Source: Chryseobacterium sp. 18061 (GTDB lineage: Bacteria; Pseudomonadota; Gammaproteobacteria; Enterobacterales; Enterobacteriaceae). Taken from it: DNA of 64,000 nt. The notes beneath the pieces are model-generated. The model saw only the letters and a program-made list of their open reading frames with translations. It made no database searches and was not told the DNA's origin. The stretch lies in contig CACSKA010000001.1 in NCBI GenBank assembly GCA_902706205.1, positions 372,001 through 436,000 of the forward strand, in the 5' to 3' direction. A program made the translations under genes and the position numbers. This document shows positions 32,201 through 40,658 of this stretch, in pieces (positions within the stretch are counted from its first letter, which is position 1; each line of letters begins with the position of its first letter).

Positions 32201-32469
32201 GTAATTATCAGGCCGCCTTCTTTGTGTATAACGGTCAGGTGTTTATTAGTAGTGCGTTTATACAGGACGGGAGTATAAGTAACGCTAAGATCGGTAATTA
32301 CATCCAGTCAAACAACTATGCTTCACAATCTGCGGGCTGGAAGTTAGACAAGAATGGAAACTTCGAAATAAATGGTGTGGCTGGAGGTGGTAGAATGCTT
32401 ATTACCAGCACGCTGATAAGCATCTACGATAGCAATAATGTGCTGCGTGTCAGAATGGGGCTATTCTAA
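29296..32469 (+). CDS. host-specificity tail tip protein J
   Basis: The product has 1057 residues. It opens with a Gly-rich SSGGGGGSTPKLIDDNLKSK, then the tip domain (RVLDLISEGPIYGP, AWLFRELAKNERFGLARRAG). Fibronectin type III-like repeats follow in the middle (about residues 630-830). A helical region and a beta-rich C-terminus bind the host receptor. The C-terminal 250 residues differ most between phages and decide the receptor. The stop overlaps the next start (TAATG). Confidence 0.93.
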   Translation: MSSGGGGGSTPKLIDDNLKSKQFYRVLDLISEGPIYGPIDQSHLSSFLLNDTPVTDVSGNISVNGVSVAWRPGSETQQPINGFSAIEATTIINTDVTFDTPLVRTITDQEVTRVRFNVGVTGLVEQDTKGNQHNTSVTMVLETRVGSTGWAVEQTVTISGKISGEYLEAYVIDAPETKPFDIRVRRITPDSTSDLLTNGTIWNSYTEITDDNLNYPFSAIAGAVIDRDQYNDTPNRTYHLRGLIVDVPDNYDPITKTYAGLWTGGFKKAWTNNPAWLFRELAKNERFGLARRAGYVDVDDGSMYVLSQYCDQLVNDGYGGKEPRMTLNAYITEQASARDILDKVAGMFRGIALWDGMRLSVMLDAPQDPIATITNANVVDGKFSRSSVKRSEKYNAVVVSWTDPDNGWEQVKEYVSDDEMIARGNYNETTLEAFGCTSRGQAWRAGKWLLETAKRESSRLSFQMARDAIAFTPGDIVEVMDNDYAGARLGGRVISHSGVTITVDAVDGSLISNGDTMSIMGSNGKFVKYEILSASGNVITLKSAPSWVRNGTIFAVSTGQVSTRLFRVLGVTETENNSVYSISASQHDPNKQAVVDDGAIFEIPTDTLNGYRVPNIENLRIINTNSETVQTTATWETATTTKRLMFELYVYSGDGKVIAQYETDQFRYEFYGLNAGSYLLGVRGRNENGMKGAETQISMVIGAPPAPSSIIWTPGLFSADLVPVMRITATTDTSFEFWYSGQNQVINPADIEDQTQFLGRSNQWTLHGLQADKTYYVYVRTRNAFGVSDFVEASGQASDDIPGMIELIDEAVRDSEAFKNVQAGVDTNLDGMMENALANHGTVERQFEQYGEVRADVIHITTTIADMDQAFAEYQTQVQASIGELNNDIGDLNGDVNSLTAAVNQKMTAEVNSDGTAKASYTLNMGIVRGGIKYNTGFGMSIEPSGSTYKSTVVFAADQFGIYSGSDPGNYQAAFFVYNGQVFISSAFIQDGSISNAKIGNYIQSNNYASQSAGWKLDKNGNFEINGVAGGGRMLITSTLISIYDSNNVLRVRMGLF

Positions 32470-32771
32470 TGCCACAAGGTCTACAGTGTTGGGATGCCTC
32501 CGGCAATTTAGTGGTGGATCTTACCGACTATGCAATACGATACATAGGCGCGACATCGGTTAGCTTCGCTCAAGGAGAGTCATCCAAAAATGTCTCGTTT
32601 CCTGGTGTGACGCAAGCCGGGTCAATTGTAACTATAGTGTCCAGTAGCGTAGCCTATTCAATGAACGAATTTTATTGCCGAGCATACGACGGTGGATTCA
32701 ATGCCTTGTACCTCCCGACAGGGGGTACGCAAGCCATTACCCTTAACGTGGAGATCTACAGCTTCCAATGA
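32469..32771 (+). CDS. small J-distal tail protein, 100 residues
   Basis: The product begins MPQGLQCWDASGNLVVDLTD and is beta-rich throughout, without membrane segments. It is coupled on both sides (TAATG to J, ATGA to the next gene). Proteins of this kind, together with the following gene, sit after J in many lambdoid phages and are thought to decorate the tail tip. No function is proven. Confidence 0.65.
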   Translation: MPQGLQCWDASGNLVVDLTDYAIRYIGATSVSFAQGESSKNVSFPGVTQAGSIVTIVSSSVAYSMNEFYCRAYDGGFNALYLPTGGTQAITLNVEIYSFQ

Positions 32772-33409
32772 GCGGTTTCCAGGTTTACAACAGCGATAGT
32801 AAAATTCTAGTCGATTCTGATTTCAGGTCGACTCTTTATTATGACAACAGAGCCCTTGGAGCAATTAGTGACACGGGGTTTTATGAGGTCAATAGTCCTT
32901 TTGGTAACGGGAGCACGTTAGGTTTTTTGCCTACTGACTATTGGGCTGACGGCTATTTGAGATGGATACAGCTTGCGTCCGGTAGATACGGTATGCCTGG
33001 GGCCAACTTAATGGAAGCCAACGCGGGAAGGATGGTTCGCACTTCCAGGACAACCGCCATGCAAAGCGGTTATTTAAATGTTTATAACTCATCCGGTAGT
33101 TTGATTTGGACTGCTAATTCTGCGTCCAAAATGCCAAGGATAAAAGCCTTTATTGATATTCCAAGTGCATATGATTTACAGGATAAAGTTTTTTCTGTTA
33201 GCTTAACGTTCAACCCATGGATATTGTCAAATGCATGTCCCGGAAACCTATCTGACGATGGCACTGTTACTGGTTACTCGGGGTTGATGTTAAAATGGAC
33301 GGGCAGCCAGTTACAAGCATCCTACGTCTCGAAGAACCAGCGAAATTGGAGTCAGGCATTCCAGAACAGGGGAATTAGAGTTCCATTAGCGCAGTTCGTA
33401 GGCATTTAA
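32768..33409 (+). CDS. J-distal tail protein, 213 residues (DUF6453-like)
   Basis: The product begins MSGFQVYNSDSKILVDSDFR and is rich in Gly, Ser, Asn and aromatic residues, as in surface-exposed tail proteins. I associate it with DUF6453 by memory only. It overlaps the previous gene by ATGA and its 3' end overlaps the reverse-strand lipoprotein gene by 24 bp. Function not proven. Confidence 0.65.
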   Translation: MSGFQVYNSDSKILVDSDFRSTLYYDNRALGAISDTGFYEVNSPFGNGSTLGFLPTDYWADGYLRWIQLASGRYGMPGANLMEANAGRMVRTSRTTAMQSGYLNVYNSSGSLIWTANSASKMPRIKAFIDIPSAYDLQDKVFSVSLTFNPWILSNACPGNLSDDGTVTGYSGLMLKWTGSQLQASYVSKNQRNWSQAFQNRGIRVPLAQFVGI

Positions 33410-33748
33410 AACTGGCAAGGTTCTATTCTTTTCAGTTGCTATCATATTTTGTCTAGGGCCTCGAACTGGGTTGAACTTGTAAATAACCTGAAAACTTGCT
33501 TCATTGTTATAGCAGATATTAGCTAGCCGGCTTTTAACGTGGCGGGATAGGATTCCACTACTTGAATCTGAAATTATATATATTTTACGATCTGGACAGT
33601 TAACAATTGCGAAAACTTCTCCACTTATCGAAAGACGAGCGGCTTGTAAAGGATAGTCCATCTGGAATCGATAATCGCCAAAGTTGTGGTTGGTGCAGCC
33701 CGATAATGTGGTTACAATTAAGAAAATAAATGTGGATAATTGCTTCAT
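33386..33748 (-). CDS. reverse-strand outer-membrane lipoprotein, lysogenic conversion candidate
   Basis: The product has 120 residues, with a signal peptide (MKQLSTFIFLIVTTLSGC) ending in lipobox LSGC, Cys18 being the lipidated residue. Thr at +2 predicts the outer membrane. The mature chain is about 100 residues, with a basic middle. GGAGG lies 7 bases before the ATG. It faces the late genes, is AT-rich and lies next to J-region genes, the usual place of Cor-type lipoproteins that block FhuA-using phages. No similarity to Cor is visible, so this is a guess from position. Confidence 0.65.
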   Translation of the reverse strand: MKQLSTFIFLIVTTLSGCTNHNFGDYRFQMDYPLQAARLSISGEVFAIVNCPDRKIYIISDSSSGILSRHVKSRLANICYNNEASFQVIYKFNPVRGPRQNMIATEKNRTLPVLNAYELR

Positions 33749-33822
33749 TCTAAACCTCCAATTTATTTAAAAAATCACCTACAACTGTTTTCAGTCTAAA
33801 TGCAAACAGGTAAGGATAAAAA

Positions 33823-35118
33823 ATGTCAGCAGGTACTCTCACACTTACAAACAACTCGTCAGCGGTAACGGGCGTGAGCACCACCTTTAGCACTGAACTG
33901 GCCGCTGGTGATTTCATTGTCGTTACTGTTGGTGGCGTTCCATATACGCTGGCCGTTAAGACGGTTAACAGCAATACATCGCTGACGCTGGTTAGTAACT
34001 ACACCGGACCGACTCAAGCAGGTGCTGCATGGTCAGCAGTTCCACGCGTTGCTATGAACTTGGTTACCGCGGCCCTGGTGGCTCAAAGCGCGGAAGCGTT
34101 GCGTGGGCTGAATTACGATAAACAGAACTGGCAGCAGGTATTTAGCGGGGCGGGCACTATTACTGTTCGCTTACCGGATGGCTCATCCTTCACTGGCCCG
34201 TCATGGAAATATCTCTCCGATAACATGGCAACAAAAACAGGTGGGTCGGTTCCCATTGAGCAGGGCGGGACCGGGGCAACGACAAAAGAGGGTGCGCGTG
34301 CAAACTTTGGGTTAGGAACTTCCTCTACAAGAGATGAGCAAACCTCTATTGTTGATAATAATCCCAACAGAGTTATGACTACTGGCAAGGCTTTTGGACT
34401 TGGTTCACTTACAGGGGTACCAGGTGCGCAGGGTAGTGCTGCGAGCGTGGCATTTTACGGTGGTCTTGGAAGCGACTGGGGTATACCCGGTGGGATTGAA
34501 TTCTCAGGGTTTGGCGTGATTCAGTTGCCATCAATAAATGCTGCATATCGTTGCCAACTTGCAACTTCAAGCCCAAGCAAGCGCGTGTTTATCCGAAGCA
34601 CTGAGAATAATATTTTTACGTCATGGTTTGAATTCTACACGACAGGAAATACCACTAAGGCCAGCGACGGGACTCTCAAAGCGGCATCGCCAGTTGCCAG
34701 AATTGTTAAGTCACAGGACGAAAATCAGCGTACAGACATTTCCGAGGACGGTTTTACATGGTGCGGCTGTGGAACTGCTAATGCCGAGGCTGAAGGGGTT
34801 GGCATTACTCGGCTTGATGTTGGTATTTACATTCTAACAGGTTCTGCTGGCCTCGCGTCTTCAGGCTGGCAGCTCTTGCCGCCAATGGACCCTGGTGGCA
34901 TGGGGGAGATGGGCGTTGTAGAGGCGGAGGAAACTGAAAGCGGCGGAATCACCATTCGTCTGTATGAGCGCAAGTATAAGTTGGGAGACGATGGCGACAT
35001 TGTGAAAGCGAAAGGCAGTCTTATCGACGTGCCCGCCAATAGCTGGATAGATGTTCGCCTCGATATGCCAACAGATAGCATCTGGAACAAAAGACAGGAA
35101 AGTGCTCAAGGTCAGTAG
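33823..35118 (+). CDS. tail fibre protein
   Basis: The product has 431 residues. The N-terminal part is beta-rich, with LTLTNNSSAVTGVSTTFSTE, followed by VPIEQGGTGATTKEGARANF, a common motif in phage fibres. The C-terminal 150 residues (IVKSQDENQRTDISEDGFTW, WQLLPPMDPGGMGEMG, VPANSWIDVRLDMPTDSIW) resemble the conserved fibre C-terminus of lambdoid phages. It probably forms side fibres for first contact with the host. It is the last phage gene. Confidence 0.85.
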   Translation: MSAGTLTLTNNSSAVTGVSTTFSTELAAGDFIVVTVGGVPYTLAVKTVNSNTSLTLVSNYTGPTQAGAAWSAVPRVAMNLVTAALVAQSAEALRGLNYDKQNWQQVFSGAGTITVRLPDGSSFTGPSWKYLSDNMATKTGGSVPIEQGGTGATTKEGARANFGLGTSSTRDEQTSIVDNNPNRVMTTGKAFGLGSLTGVPGAQGSAASVAFYGGLGSDWGIPGGIEFSGFGVIQLPSINAAYRCQLATSSPSKRVFIRSTENNIFTSWFEFYTTGNTTKASDGTLKAASPVARIVKSQDENQRTDISEDGFTWCGCGTANAEAEGVGITRLDVGIYILTGSAGLASSGWQLLPPMDPGGMGEMGVVEAEETESGGITIRLYERKYKLGDDGDIVKAKGSLIDVPANSWIDVRLDMPTDSIWNKRQESAQGQ

Positions 35119-35138
35119 CCCTCTTCGGAGGGCTTTCT
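35117..35138 (+). terminator. terminator after the tail fibre gene
   Basis: AGCCCTC and GAGGGCT arms with a TTCG tetraloop-like centre are followed by TTCT. It closes the late operon at the prophage end. Confidence 0.7.
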
Positions 35139-35380
35139 CACATCTGGATACTGAACGATGTCAGGACGGTGAGTTCGATGATTCACCGGTGATGTGAGTT
35201 TCTGTTAAGCTACCAGCAATTCCCAATGCACCATGTTGCAAATATGTAACAGTGATTCATCATCTCCTATGACTAGGAGTATCTCAGGCCGGTACGGATT
35301 TATTAAACCGGATAACCTACAGGATAAGAACTGCGTGGTTGGTTGAGTTGCTCTTTTAAAATCATGGAGATAAATGCAAA
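35139..35380. other. prophage-chromosome junction region; attR inside
   Basis: No gene is seen in these 242 bases between the last phage gene and tctD. The prophage right end must lie here. An inverted repeat CTCCT-ATGACT-AGGAG (35265-35280) is present. Without the left end, the att core cannot be found. The part nearest tctD should be its promoter region. Confidence 0.5.
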
Positions 35381-36055
35381 ATGCGTCTCTTATTGGCGGA
35401 AGATAACCGTGAGCTGGCTCACTGGCTGGAGAAGGCTCTGGTGCAGGGCGGTTTTGCCGTAGACACCGTTTGCGATGGCAAAGCTGCCGATCATCTCCTG
35501 CAAAGTGAAAAATACGCGCTGGCGGTGCTGGATATCGGTATGCCAGGTTTAGATGGGCTGGAAGTGGTGCAACGCCTACGCAAACGCGGGCAAACCTTGC
35601 CAGTGCTGCTGCTGACCGCACGTAGCGCTGTAGCGGAGCGGGTGATTGGCCTCAATGCCGGGGCCGATGACTATCTGCCCAAGCCATTTGAGCTGGAAGA
35701 GCTCGACGCCCGACTGCGCGCTCTGCTGCGCCGCAGCGAAGGGCAGGTGCAGGAGACGCAACAGCTGGGTGACCTGACGTTTCATGACGACGGTTATTTC
35801 CTGCTGCACGGACAAACGCTGGCGCTCACGCCCAGGGAGCATGCTCTGCTGACGGTGCTGATGTATCGCCGCCAGCGTCCTGTTTCGCGCCAGCAGCTGT
35901 TCGAACAGGTGTTCAGCCTGAGCGACGACGTCAGCCCGGAAAGCATCGAACTCTATATTCATCGATTGCGTAAAAAACTTCAGGACAGCAATGTGCGCAT
36001 CGTGACGCTACGCGGGCTCGGCTACCTGCTGGAGCGCAGCGATGACGTGGCGTAA
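35381..36055 (+). CDS. tctD: TctD, OmpR-family response regulator of tricarboxylate uptake
   Basis: The product has 224 residues. The receiver domain begins MRLLLAEDNRELAHWLEKAL, with phospho-acceptor Asp51 (VLDIGMPG) and Lys near residue 101 (DDYLPKPFE). The C-terminal winged helix ends IELYIHRLRKKLQ, the OmpR type. The chain closely matches Salmonella TctD, which controls the tctCBA citrate/tricarboxylate transporter with sensor TctE. It overlaps tctE by 14 bp. The tctCBA operon is expected on the other side of the prophage. Confidence 0.92.
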   Translation: MRLLLAEDNRELAHWLEKALVQGGFAVDTVCDGKAADHLLQSEKYALAVLDIGMPGLDGLEVVQRLRKRGQTLPVLLLTARSAVAERVIGLNAGADDYLPKPFELEELDARLRALLRRSEGQVQETQQLGDLTFHDDGYFLLHGQTLALTPREHALLTVLMYRRQRPVSRQQLFEQVFSLSDDVSPESIELYIHRLRKKLQDSNVRIVTLRGLGYLLERSDDVA

Positions 36056-37451
36056 ACCGCAGTCGCTTTTTGCTCAACTGCTCTTGTTTCTCGGTTTGCC
36101 GCTGCTGTTGCTGTGGGGGCTGTCGGCGTTTAACAGTTACGTCAGCGCGCTACAGGCGGCGACGCAGGCCTATGACCGCACGCTGCTTTCCTCGGCGCGA
36201 ACTATCTCCGAACGTCTCGCAGTAAACGCGGGCAAACTGGTGGTCAACGTACCGTGGGTGGTGCTCGACAGCTTCGAGCTGAACATGAATGACCGCCTGT
36301 ATTACAAAGTGGTGGACCCGGTTGGAAAGGTGATTTCTGGCTATGACGATTTGCCCGTCATGCCGCCGTCGACCTCCCGTACTACGCTGTATCCGGCACT
36401 GGCGTGGTTTTATCATACCCAGTATCGCGGGCAGCCGATCCGCGTGGCGCGCTTGCTTCAGCCGGTGAGCGAAGGCGGCGTGATGGGCATGGCGGAAATT
36501 TATGTTGCAGAAACGCTGCAATCCCGGCGCTATCTGGCACGCCAGCTGCTTCTTTCCTCGCTCGCCACGCAAGGGATGTTGGTTCTGCTGACGCTGGTGC
36601 TGGCGGGCTGGTTGTTGCGCCGGGTGCTGCGCCCGATGCGTCAGCTTTCGTCGATCATGGTGCGTCGCGACCCGGGTTTGCTCACGCCGCTGCCAGAGCT
36701 GCTGCCGTGGTCTGAAACGCGGCTGCTGATTATCGCCTTCAACCGCTACATCGACCGCCTCCGTGGCCTGATTTCCCGGCAGCAGCGCTTCAGCGCCGAC
36801 GCATCTCATCAGCTTAAAACACCGCTGGCTATCCTCAAAACGCAGGTCTCTGTGGCACTGGCCAGCCCGCAGCCGAAGGCGTGGCGTGAAAGTTTACAGG
36901 CGATGAGTGTCACGCTGGACAACACCATTTCGCTCACCGAACGCCTGTTACAGCTTTCTGCCGTGAAGGGCAAAGAGCAGGGTACCCGACAGTTTGACAT
37001 CGTCGATTTGCACGACATTGTGCAGCAAAGCTGTTTTTCCCGACTGGCACAGGCCCGCAGCAGGCAAATCGACCTCGGCTACGAGGGCGAGCAAACGGCG
37101 ATGCCGGTGCAGGGCGATGCCATTCTGCTCGGTGAGCTGTGCGCTAACCTGCTGGACAACGCGCTGAAATATACGCCAGTTTCTGGCACGGTGACCGTCA
37201 GTCTGACCCGCGACGGCGATAGCATTATTCTGGAAATTGAGGACAGCGGTCCAGGCATTGACGATGCGCTGCAAAGTCTGGCGCTGCAACCTTTCCAGAG
37301 GCTGGATAACGTCGGCGACGCAGCCGGGGCAGGGCTCGGACTGGCGCTGGTCAATGATATCGCCCGTCTGCACCGCGCGGTGCCCGTCCTCTCCCGGAGT
37401 CCGCGTTTAGGCGGACTTTGTGTCAAAGTACGTCTGTTTCAGGCTAAATAA
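36042..37451 (+). CDS. tctE: TctE, tricarboxylate sensor histidine kinase
   Basis: The product has 469 residues. A first membrane helix lies near residues 8-30 (LFAQLLLFLGLPLLLLWGLS), a periplasmic sensor domain follows, and a second helix lies near 170-190 (LLLSSLATQGMLVLLTLVLA). The H-box FSADASHQLKTPLAILKTQ, N-box ANLLDNALKYTP and G-box DSGPGID and GAGLGLALV are all present. It phosphorylates TctD. Start ATG lies inside tctD, so the two are translated together. Confidence 0.92.
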   Translation: MTWRKPQSLFAQLLLFLGLPLLLLWGLSAFNSYVSALQAATQAYDRTLLSSARTISERLAVNAGKLVVNVPWVVLDSFELNMNDRLYYKVVDPVGKVISGYDDLPVMPPSTSRTTLYPALAWFYHTQYRGQPIRVARLLQPVSEGGVMGMAEIYVAETLQSRRYLARQLLLSSLATQGMLVLLTLVLAGWLLRRVLRPMRQLSSIMVRRDPGLLTPLPELLPWSETRLLIIAFNRYIDRLRGLISRQQRFSADASHQLKTPLAILKTQVSVALASPQPKAWRESLQAMSVTLDNTISLTERLLQLSAVKGKEQGTRQFDIVDLHDIVQQSCFSRLAQARSRQIDLGYEGEQTAMPVQGDAILLGELCANLLDNALKYTPVSGTVTVSLTRDGDSIILEIEDSGPGIDDALQSLALQPFQRLDNVGDAAGAGLGLALVNDIARLHRAVPVLSRSPRLGGLCVKVRLFQAK

Positions 37452-37597
37452 TCAGTCGCAGTGACGGTTTCAGGTAGTAACTGGTTACAATCGGCTGGTC
37501 ATTCCTCTTTTTAGGGCATTGATTCCTGAGCATTCAGCAGTACAATTCTGCCGTTTTGGGTATTTTTATTAATTTGTGTTTGCTGGAACGTTAAAAA

Positions 37598-38140
37598 ATG
37601 AAAAAAAGTATTTTGTTAGGTCTGTCCGGACTGCTGTTTGTTTCCGCTGCTGCCAACGCGATTAGCGTGAGTGGCCAGGCGGGTGAACACTACACCAATC
37701 TGGGCGTCGGCTTTGGAACGGAGTCTACGGGTCTTGCGCTGAGCGGTAACTGGACCCACAGCGATAACGACGGCGATGCCGCCAATATCGGCGTGGGTCT
37801 GAACATTCCGCTGGGTCCGTTCATTGCGACCGTCGGTGGTAAAGGTATTTACACTAACCCGAACGACGGCGACGAAGGTTATGCCGCAGCGGTCGGCGGC
37901 GGCCTGCAGTGGAAAATCGGCGACAGCTTCCGTCTGTTTGGCGAGTACTACTACTCTCCGGACTCGCTTTCCAGCGGTATCGAGAGCTACCAGGAAGCGA
38001 ACGCAGGTGGTCGCTGGACTATCATGCGTCCAATCAGCATCGAAGCGGGTTACCGTTACCTGAACCTGGCGGGCAAAGATGGCAATCGTGATAACACTAT
38101 CGCAGATGGCCCGTACGTCGGCGTAAGCGCAGCGTTTTAA
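37598..38140 (+). CDS. yfaZ: YfaZ outer membrane protein
   Basis: The product has 180 residues with a signal peptide (MKKSILLGLSGLLFVSAAANA, cut near residue 21). Alternating beta strands follow, ending in Phe (VGVSAAF), as in outer-membrane beta barrels. It matches E. coli YfaZ in length and in the opening of the mature chain. Function is not known beyond an outer-membrane porin-like fold. It has its own 146-bp upstream region. Confidence 0.9.
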   Translation: MKKSILLGLSGLLFVSAAANAISVSGQAGEHYTNLGVGFGTESTGLALSGNWTHSDNDGDAANIGVGLNIPLGPFIATVGGKGIYTNPNDGDEGYAAAVGGGLQWKIGDSFRLFGEYYYSPDSLSSGIESYQEANAGGRWTIMRPISIEAGYRYLNLAGKDGNRDNTIADGPYVGVSAAF

Positions 38141-38146
38141 TCCTCC

Positions 38147-38173
38147 GGCGCGGCATTCTGTCGCGCCTGTTTT
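38147..38173 (+). terminator. terminator after yfaZ
   Basis: GGCGCG and CGCGCC arms flank a loop of about 10 bases and lead to TGTTTTCC. Shape fits an intrinsic terminator, though the T-tract is short. Confidence 0.55.
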
Positions 38174-38228
38174 CCCTTTCCCTCTCGCCTCCGCTATAGT
38201 GAATCGTCCTCTTGTTAAGGAGAAAACG

Positions 38229-39431
38229 ATGATAAACGTGGAGATGCTGTCCACTGGCGACGAAGTGCTGCATGGTCAAATTATTGATACTAATGCGGCG
38301 TGGCTTGCCGATTACTTATTTACCCAGGGAATGCCGTTAACCCGGCGCAACACCGTGGGCGATAGCCTCGAAGCGCTGGTGTCCGTGCTGCGTGAACGCA
38401 GTCAGCATGCAGATATTCTGATCGTTAACGGCGGCCTCGGCCCAACCAGTGACGATCTCAGCGCGCTGGCCGCCGCCACAGCAAAAGGTGAAGGGCTGGT
38501 GCTGCACGAAGAATGGCTCGCAGAGATGGAGAAATTTTTCAGCGACCGCGGGCGGATCATGGCCCCGAGCAATCGTAAACAGGCGGAAATTCCCGCCAGC
38601 GCCGAGCTTATCGATAATCCGGTCGGCACCGCCTGCGGATTCGCGGTACAGCTCAATCGCTGCCTGATGTTCTTCACGCCGGGCGTGCCGTCCGAATTTA
38701 AAGTGATGGTTGCCGACCAGATTGTGCCGCGGCTGCGCGAGCGCTTTACGCTGCCGGAACCGCCGCTCTGCTTGCGTCTGACGACGTTCGGGCGTTCCGA
38801 AAGCGATCTGGCCCAGAGTCTGGACCACTTGACGCTGCCGCCGGGCGTGACTATGGGCTATCGCTCATCGATGCCAATCATTGAGCTGAAGCTGACGGGG
38901 CCAGCCTCGGAGCGAGACGCAATGCTGAAGCTGTGGCCGGAAGTGCAAAAGGTGGCGGGCGAAAGTCTGATTTTTGAAGGCACCGAAGGGCTGGCGGCAC
39001 AAATCGCGCGCACTTTGCAAGACAGCAAGCTGAGTATTACGCTCAGCGAGCAGTTCACTTCCGGACTTATCGCGTTACAGCTTGGGCGAGAATCCGCGCC
39101 GTTGCTGGCGAGTGAAGTGGTGCCGTGCCAAGAAGAAACCCTGGCACAGACCGCGCACTGGACCGCAGAACGCCGCGTGAACCATTTTGCCGGACTGGCG
39201 CTGGCCGTTAGCGGCCTGGAACAGCATCACGTTAATTTTGCGCTTTCCACGCCAGAGGGCACGCACGCCCTGCAAGTAAAATTCAGTACCTCGCGTCACA
39301 GCGTGGCGGTGCGCCAGGAAGTGTGCGCGATGATGGCGTTGAACATTGTTCGTCGCTGGCTGAACGGCAAAGATATCGCCAGCGATCACGGCTGGGTCAA
39401 CGTGGTGGATTCTTTATTCCTGCCAGCATAA
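38229..39431 (+). CDS. yfaY: YfaY, CinA-like protein
   Basis: I start at ATG 38229 (MINVEMLSTGDEVLHGQIID) with TAAGGAG upstream; the in-frame start at 38199 is less likely. The 400-residue product has the MoCF-like domain (NGGLGPTSDDLSA, DNPVGTACGFA, FFTPGVPSEF) and a C-terminal CinA-type domain. E. coli YfaY is a CinA-like protein in which NMN deamidase activity is weak or missing. Some catalytic-domain parts look less conserved here as well (SEQFTSGLIALQLG). Confidence 0.92.
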   Translation: MINVEMLSTGDEVLHGQIIDTNAAWLADYLFTQGMPLTRRNTVGDSLEALVSVLRERSQHADILIVNGGLGPTSDDLSALAAATAKGEGLVLHEEWLAEMEKFFSDRGRIMAPSNRKQAEIPASAELIDNPVGTACGFAVQLNRCLMFFTPGVPSEFKVMVADQIVPRLRERFTLPEPPLCLRLTTFGRSESDLAQSLDHLTLPPGVTMGYRSSMPIIELKLTGPASERDAMLKLWPEVQKVAGESLIFEGTEGLAAQIARTLQDSKLSITLSEQFTSGLIALQLGRESAPLLASEVVPCQEETLAQTAHWTAERRVNHFAGLALAVSGLEQHHVNFALSTPEGTHALQVKFSTSRHSVAVRQEVCAMMALNIVRRWLNGKDIASDHGWVNVVDSLFLPA

Positions 39432-39441
39432 CATTTCAACG

Positions 39442-39463
39442 CGCGCCGGATTTTCCCGGCGCG
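39442..39463. terminator. bidirectional terminator between yfaY and glpC
   Basis: CGCGCCGG and CCGGCGCG arms with an ATTTTC loop lie between two convergent genes. Confidence 0.6.
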
Positions 39464-39467
39464 GGAA

Positions 39468-40658
39468 TCACAGTAGCGCCTGCGCCAGCAACGTAATCGG
39501 ATGTTCACAACGTTTGCTTGTGGACATTTCGATTTGCCATTTACAGGTTTCACAATCGGTTATTACCAGGTCGGCACCGCTTTCTTCTATCTGGCGAAAC
39601 AGTGGTGCGCCAATTGCCTGCGATGTAGTGTAGTTCTCCGATTTAAAGCCGTAGGTTCCGGCGATGCCGCAGCACTGTGAGTCCAGCACAATCACTTCCA
39701 GTTCCGGGATTTTCCGCAGTAATTCGAGGGTATAAATCGCCCAGCCCATTTTTTCCATATGGCACGGCGTGTGATACACCACTTTGAGTGGTAACGATTT
39801 AAGCGGCAGCGTTTTCCCGGCCTCCAGTTGTTTCCACAGCCAGCGGGTAGCGAGTTCGATGTTATCGCGCACGTCGTGATTATCGATATCCAGCAGATGT
39901 GGATATTCATCGCGCAGTGTGAAGGTGCATGTCGAAGAGGTGGCGATCGCCGGAAGCTGTTTGTCCACCACTGCTTTACGCAGCGAGGCGGTGTTCACCC
40001 GTGCCTGTTTACGCGCCTTGTCGATAAAACCGTTGGCAATCAGTGGCACGCCACAGCATTTCTCTTTTTCCAGCAGTTGCACGCCGACGCCTATTGCATT
40101 CAGCACACGGATTAAATCTTTGCCGAGCTGCGGATGGTTGTAATTGACGTAGCAGCCGTGGAAAAAGGCCACCTGCTCGTGGTACTGCGCCTGTTGTTTT
40201 GCTACCTGTCGATATCCGCGACGGAAGGTACCCGTGCCGTATTTCGGCAGCGTGCGGCGATGGTCTATTTTCAGGGCGACGTCCAGCAGCTGACGCACGG
40301 GTTTCAGGCTGGTGGTGGCATTGACCAGCGGTGCAAACGGCGTGGAAAGCGTGCCCATCAAATCAGTGTGGCTGAGGATAGCATCCCGCAGCGTTGGTTT
40401 TTGCTGGCTGAATTGCGCCCGCGCGCGCTGGATAATATCGCCAATTCGCACGTCTGACGGGCAGGCCACTTCACAGCGTTTGCAGTTAATGCAGTATTTC
40501 AGCGCCTCGTCATACAGCGCGCCGTCTTTCAGACGCAGGCGCTCGCCGTCCGGTCCGGCCTGTTTCGGGCCCGGGTAACGCGGGTTAACACGACTCACCG
40601 GGCACGCCGTGGTGCAGACGGTGCATTTGATACAGCTTTCAAAACGACTATCGCTCAT
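39468..40658 (-). CDS. glpC: anaerobic glycerol-3-phosphate dehydrogenase subunit C
   Basis: I start at ATG 40658 ([20 protein letters not shown]). The 396-residue product has two 4Fe-4S motifs: [12 protein letters not shown] near residue 9 and [12 protein letters not shown] near residue 52. Two CCG domains of heterodisulfide-reductase type follow (EKCCGVPL and [11 protein letters not shown]). It anchors the GlpAB dehydrogenase to the inner membrane and passes electrons to menaquinone. It is the last gene of glpABC and overlaps glpB by 4 bp. Confidence 0.95.
   Translation of the reverse strand: MSDSRFESCIKCTVCTTACPVSRVNPRYPGPKQAGPDGERLRLKDGALYDEALKYCINCKRCEVACPSDVRIGDIIQRARAQFSQQKPTLRDAILSHTDLMGTLSTPFAPLVNATTSLKPVRQLLDVALKIDHRRTLPKYGTGTFRRGYRQVAKQQAQYHEQVAFFHGCYVNYNHPQLGKDLIRVLNAIGVGVQLLEKEKCCGVPLIANGFIDKARKQARVNTASLRKAVVDKQLPAIATSSTCTFTLRDEYPHLLDIDNHDVRDNIELATRWLWKQLEAGKTLPLKSLPLKVVYHTPCHMEKMGWAIYTLELLRKIPELEVIVLDSQCCGIAGTYGFKSENYTTSQAIGAPLFRQIEESGADLVITDCETCKWQIEMSTSKRCEHPITLLAQALL

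Noticed and set aside
1..35138. CRISPR array or insertion sequence in the prophage
   Set aside because: No regularly spaced repeats and no transposase or terminal inverted repeats were seen.
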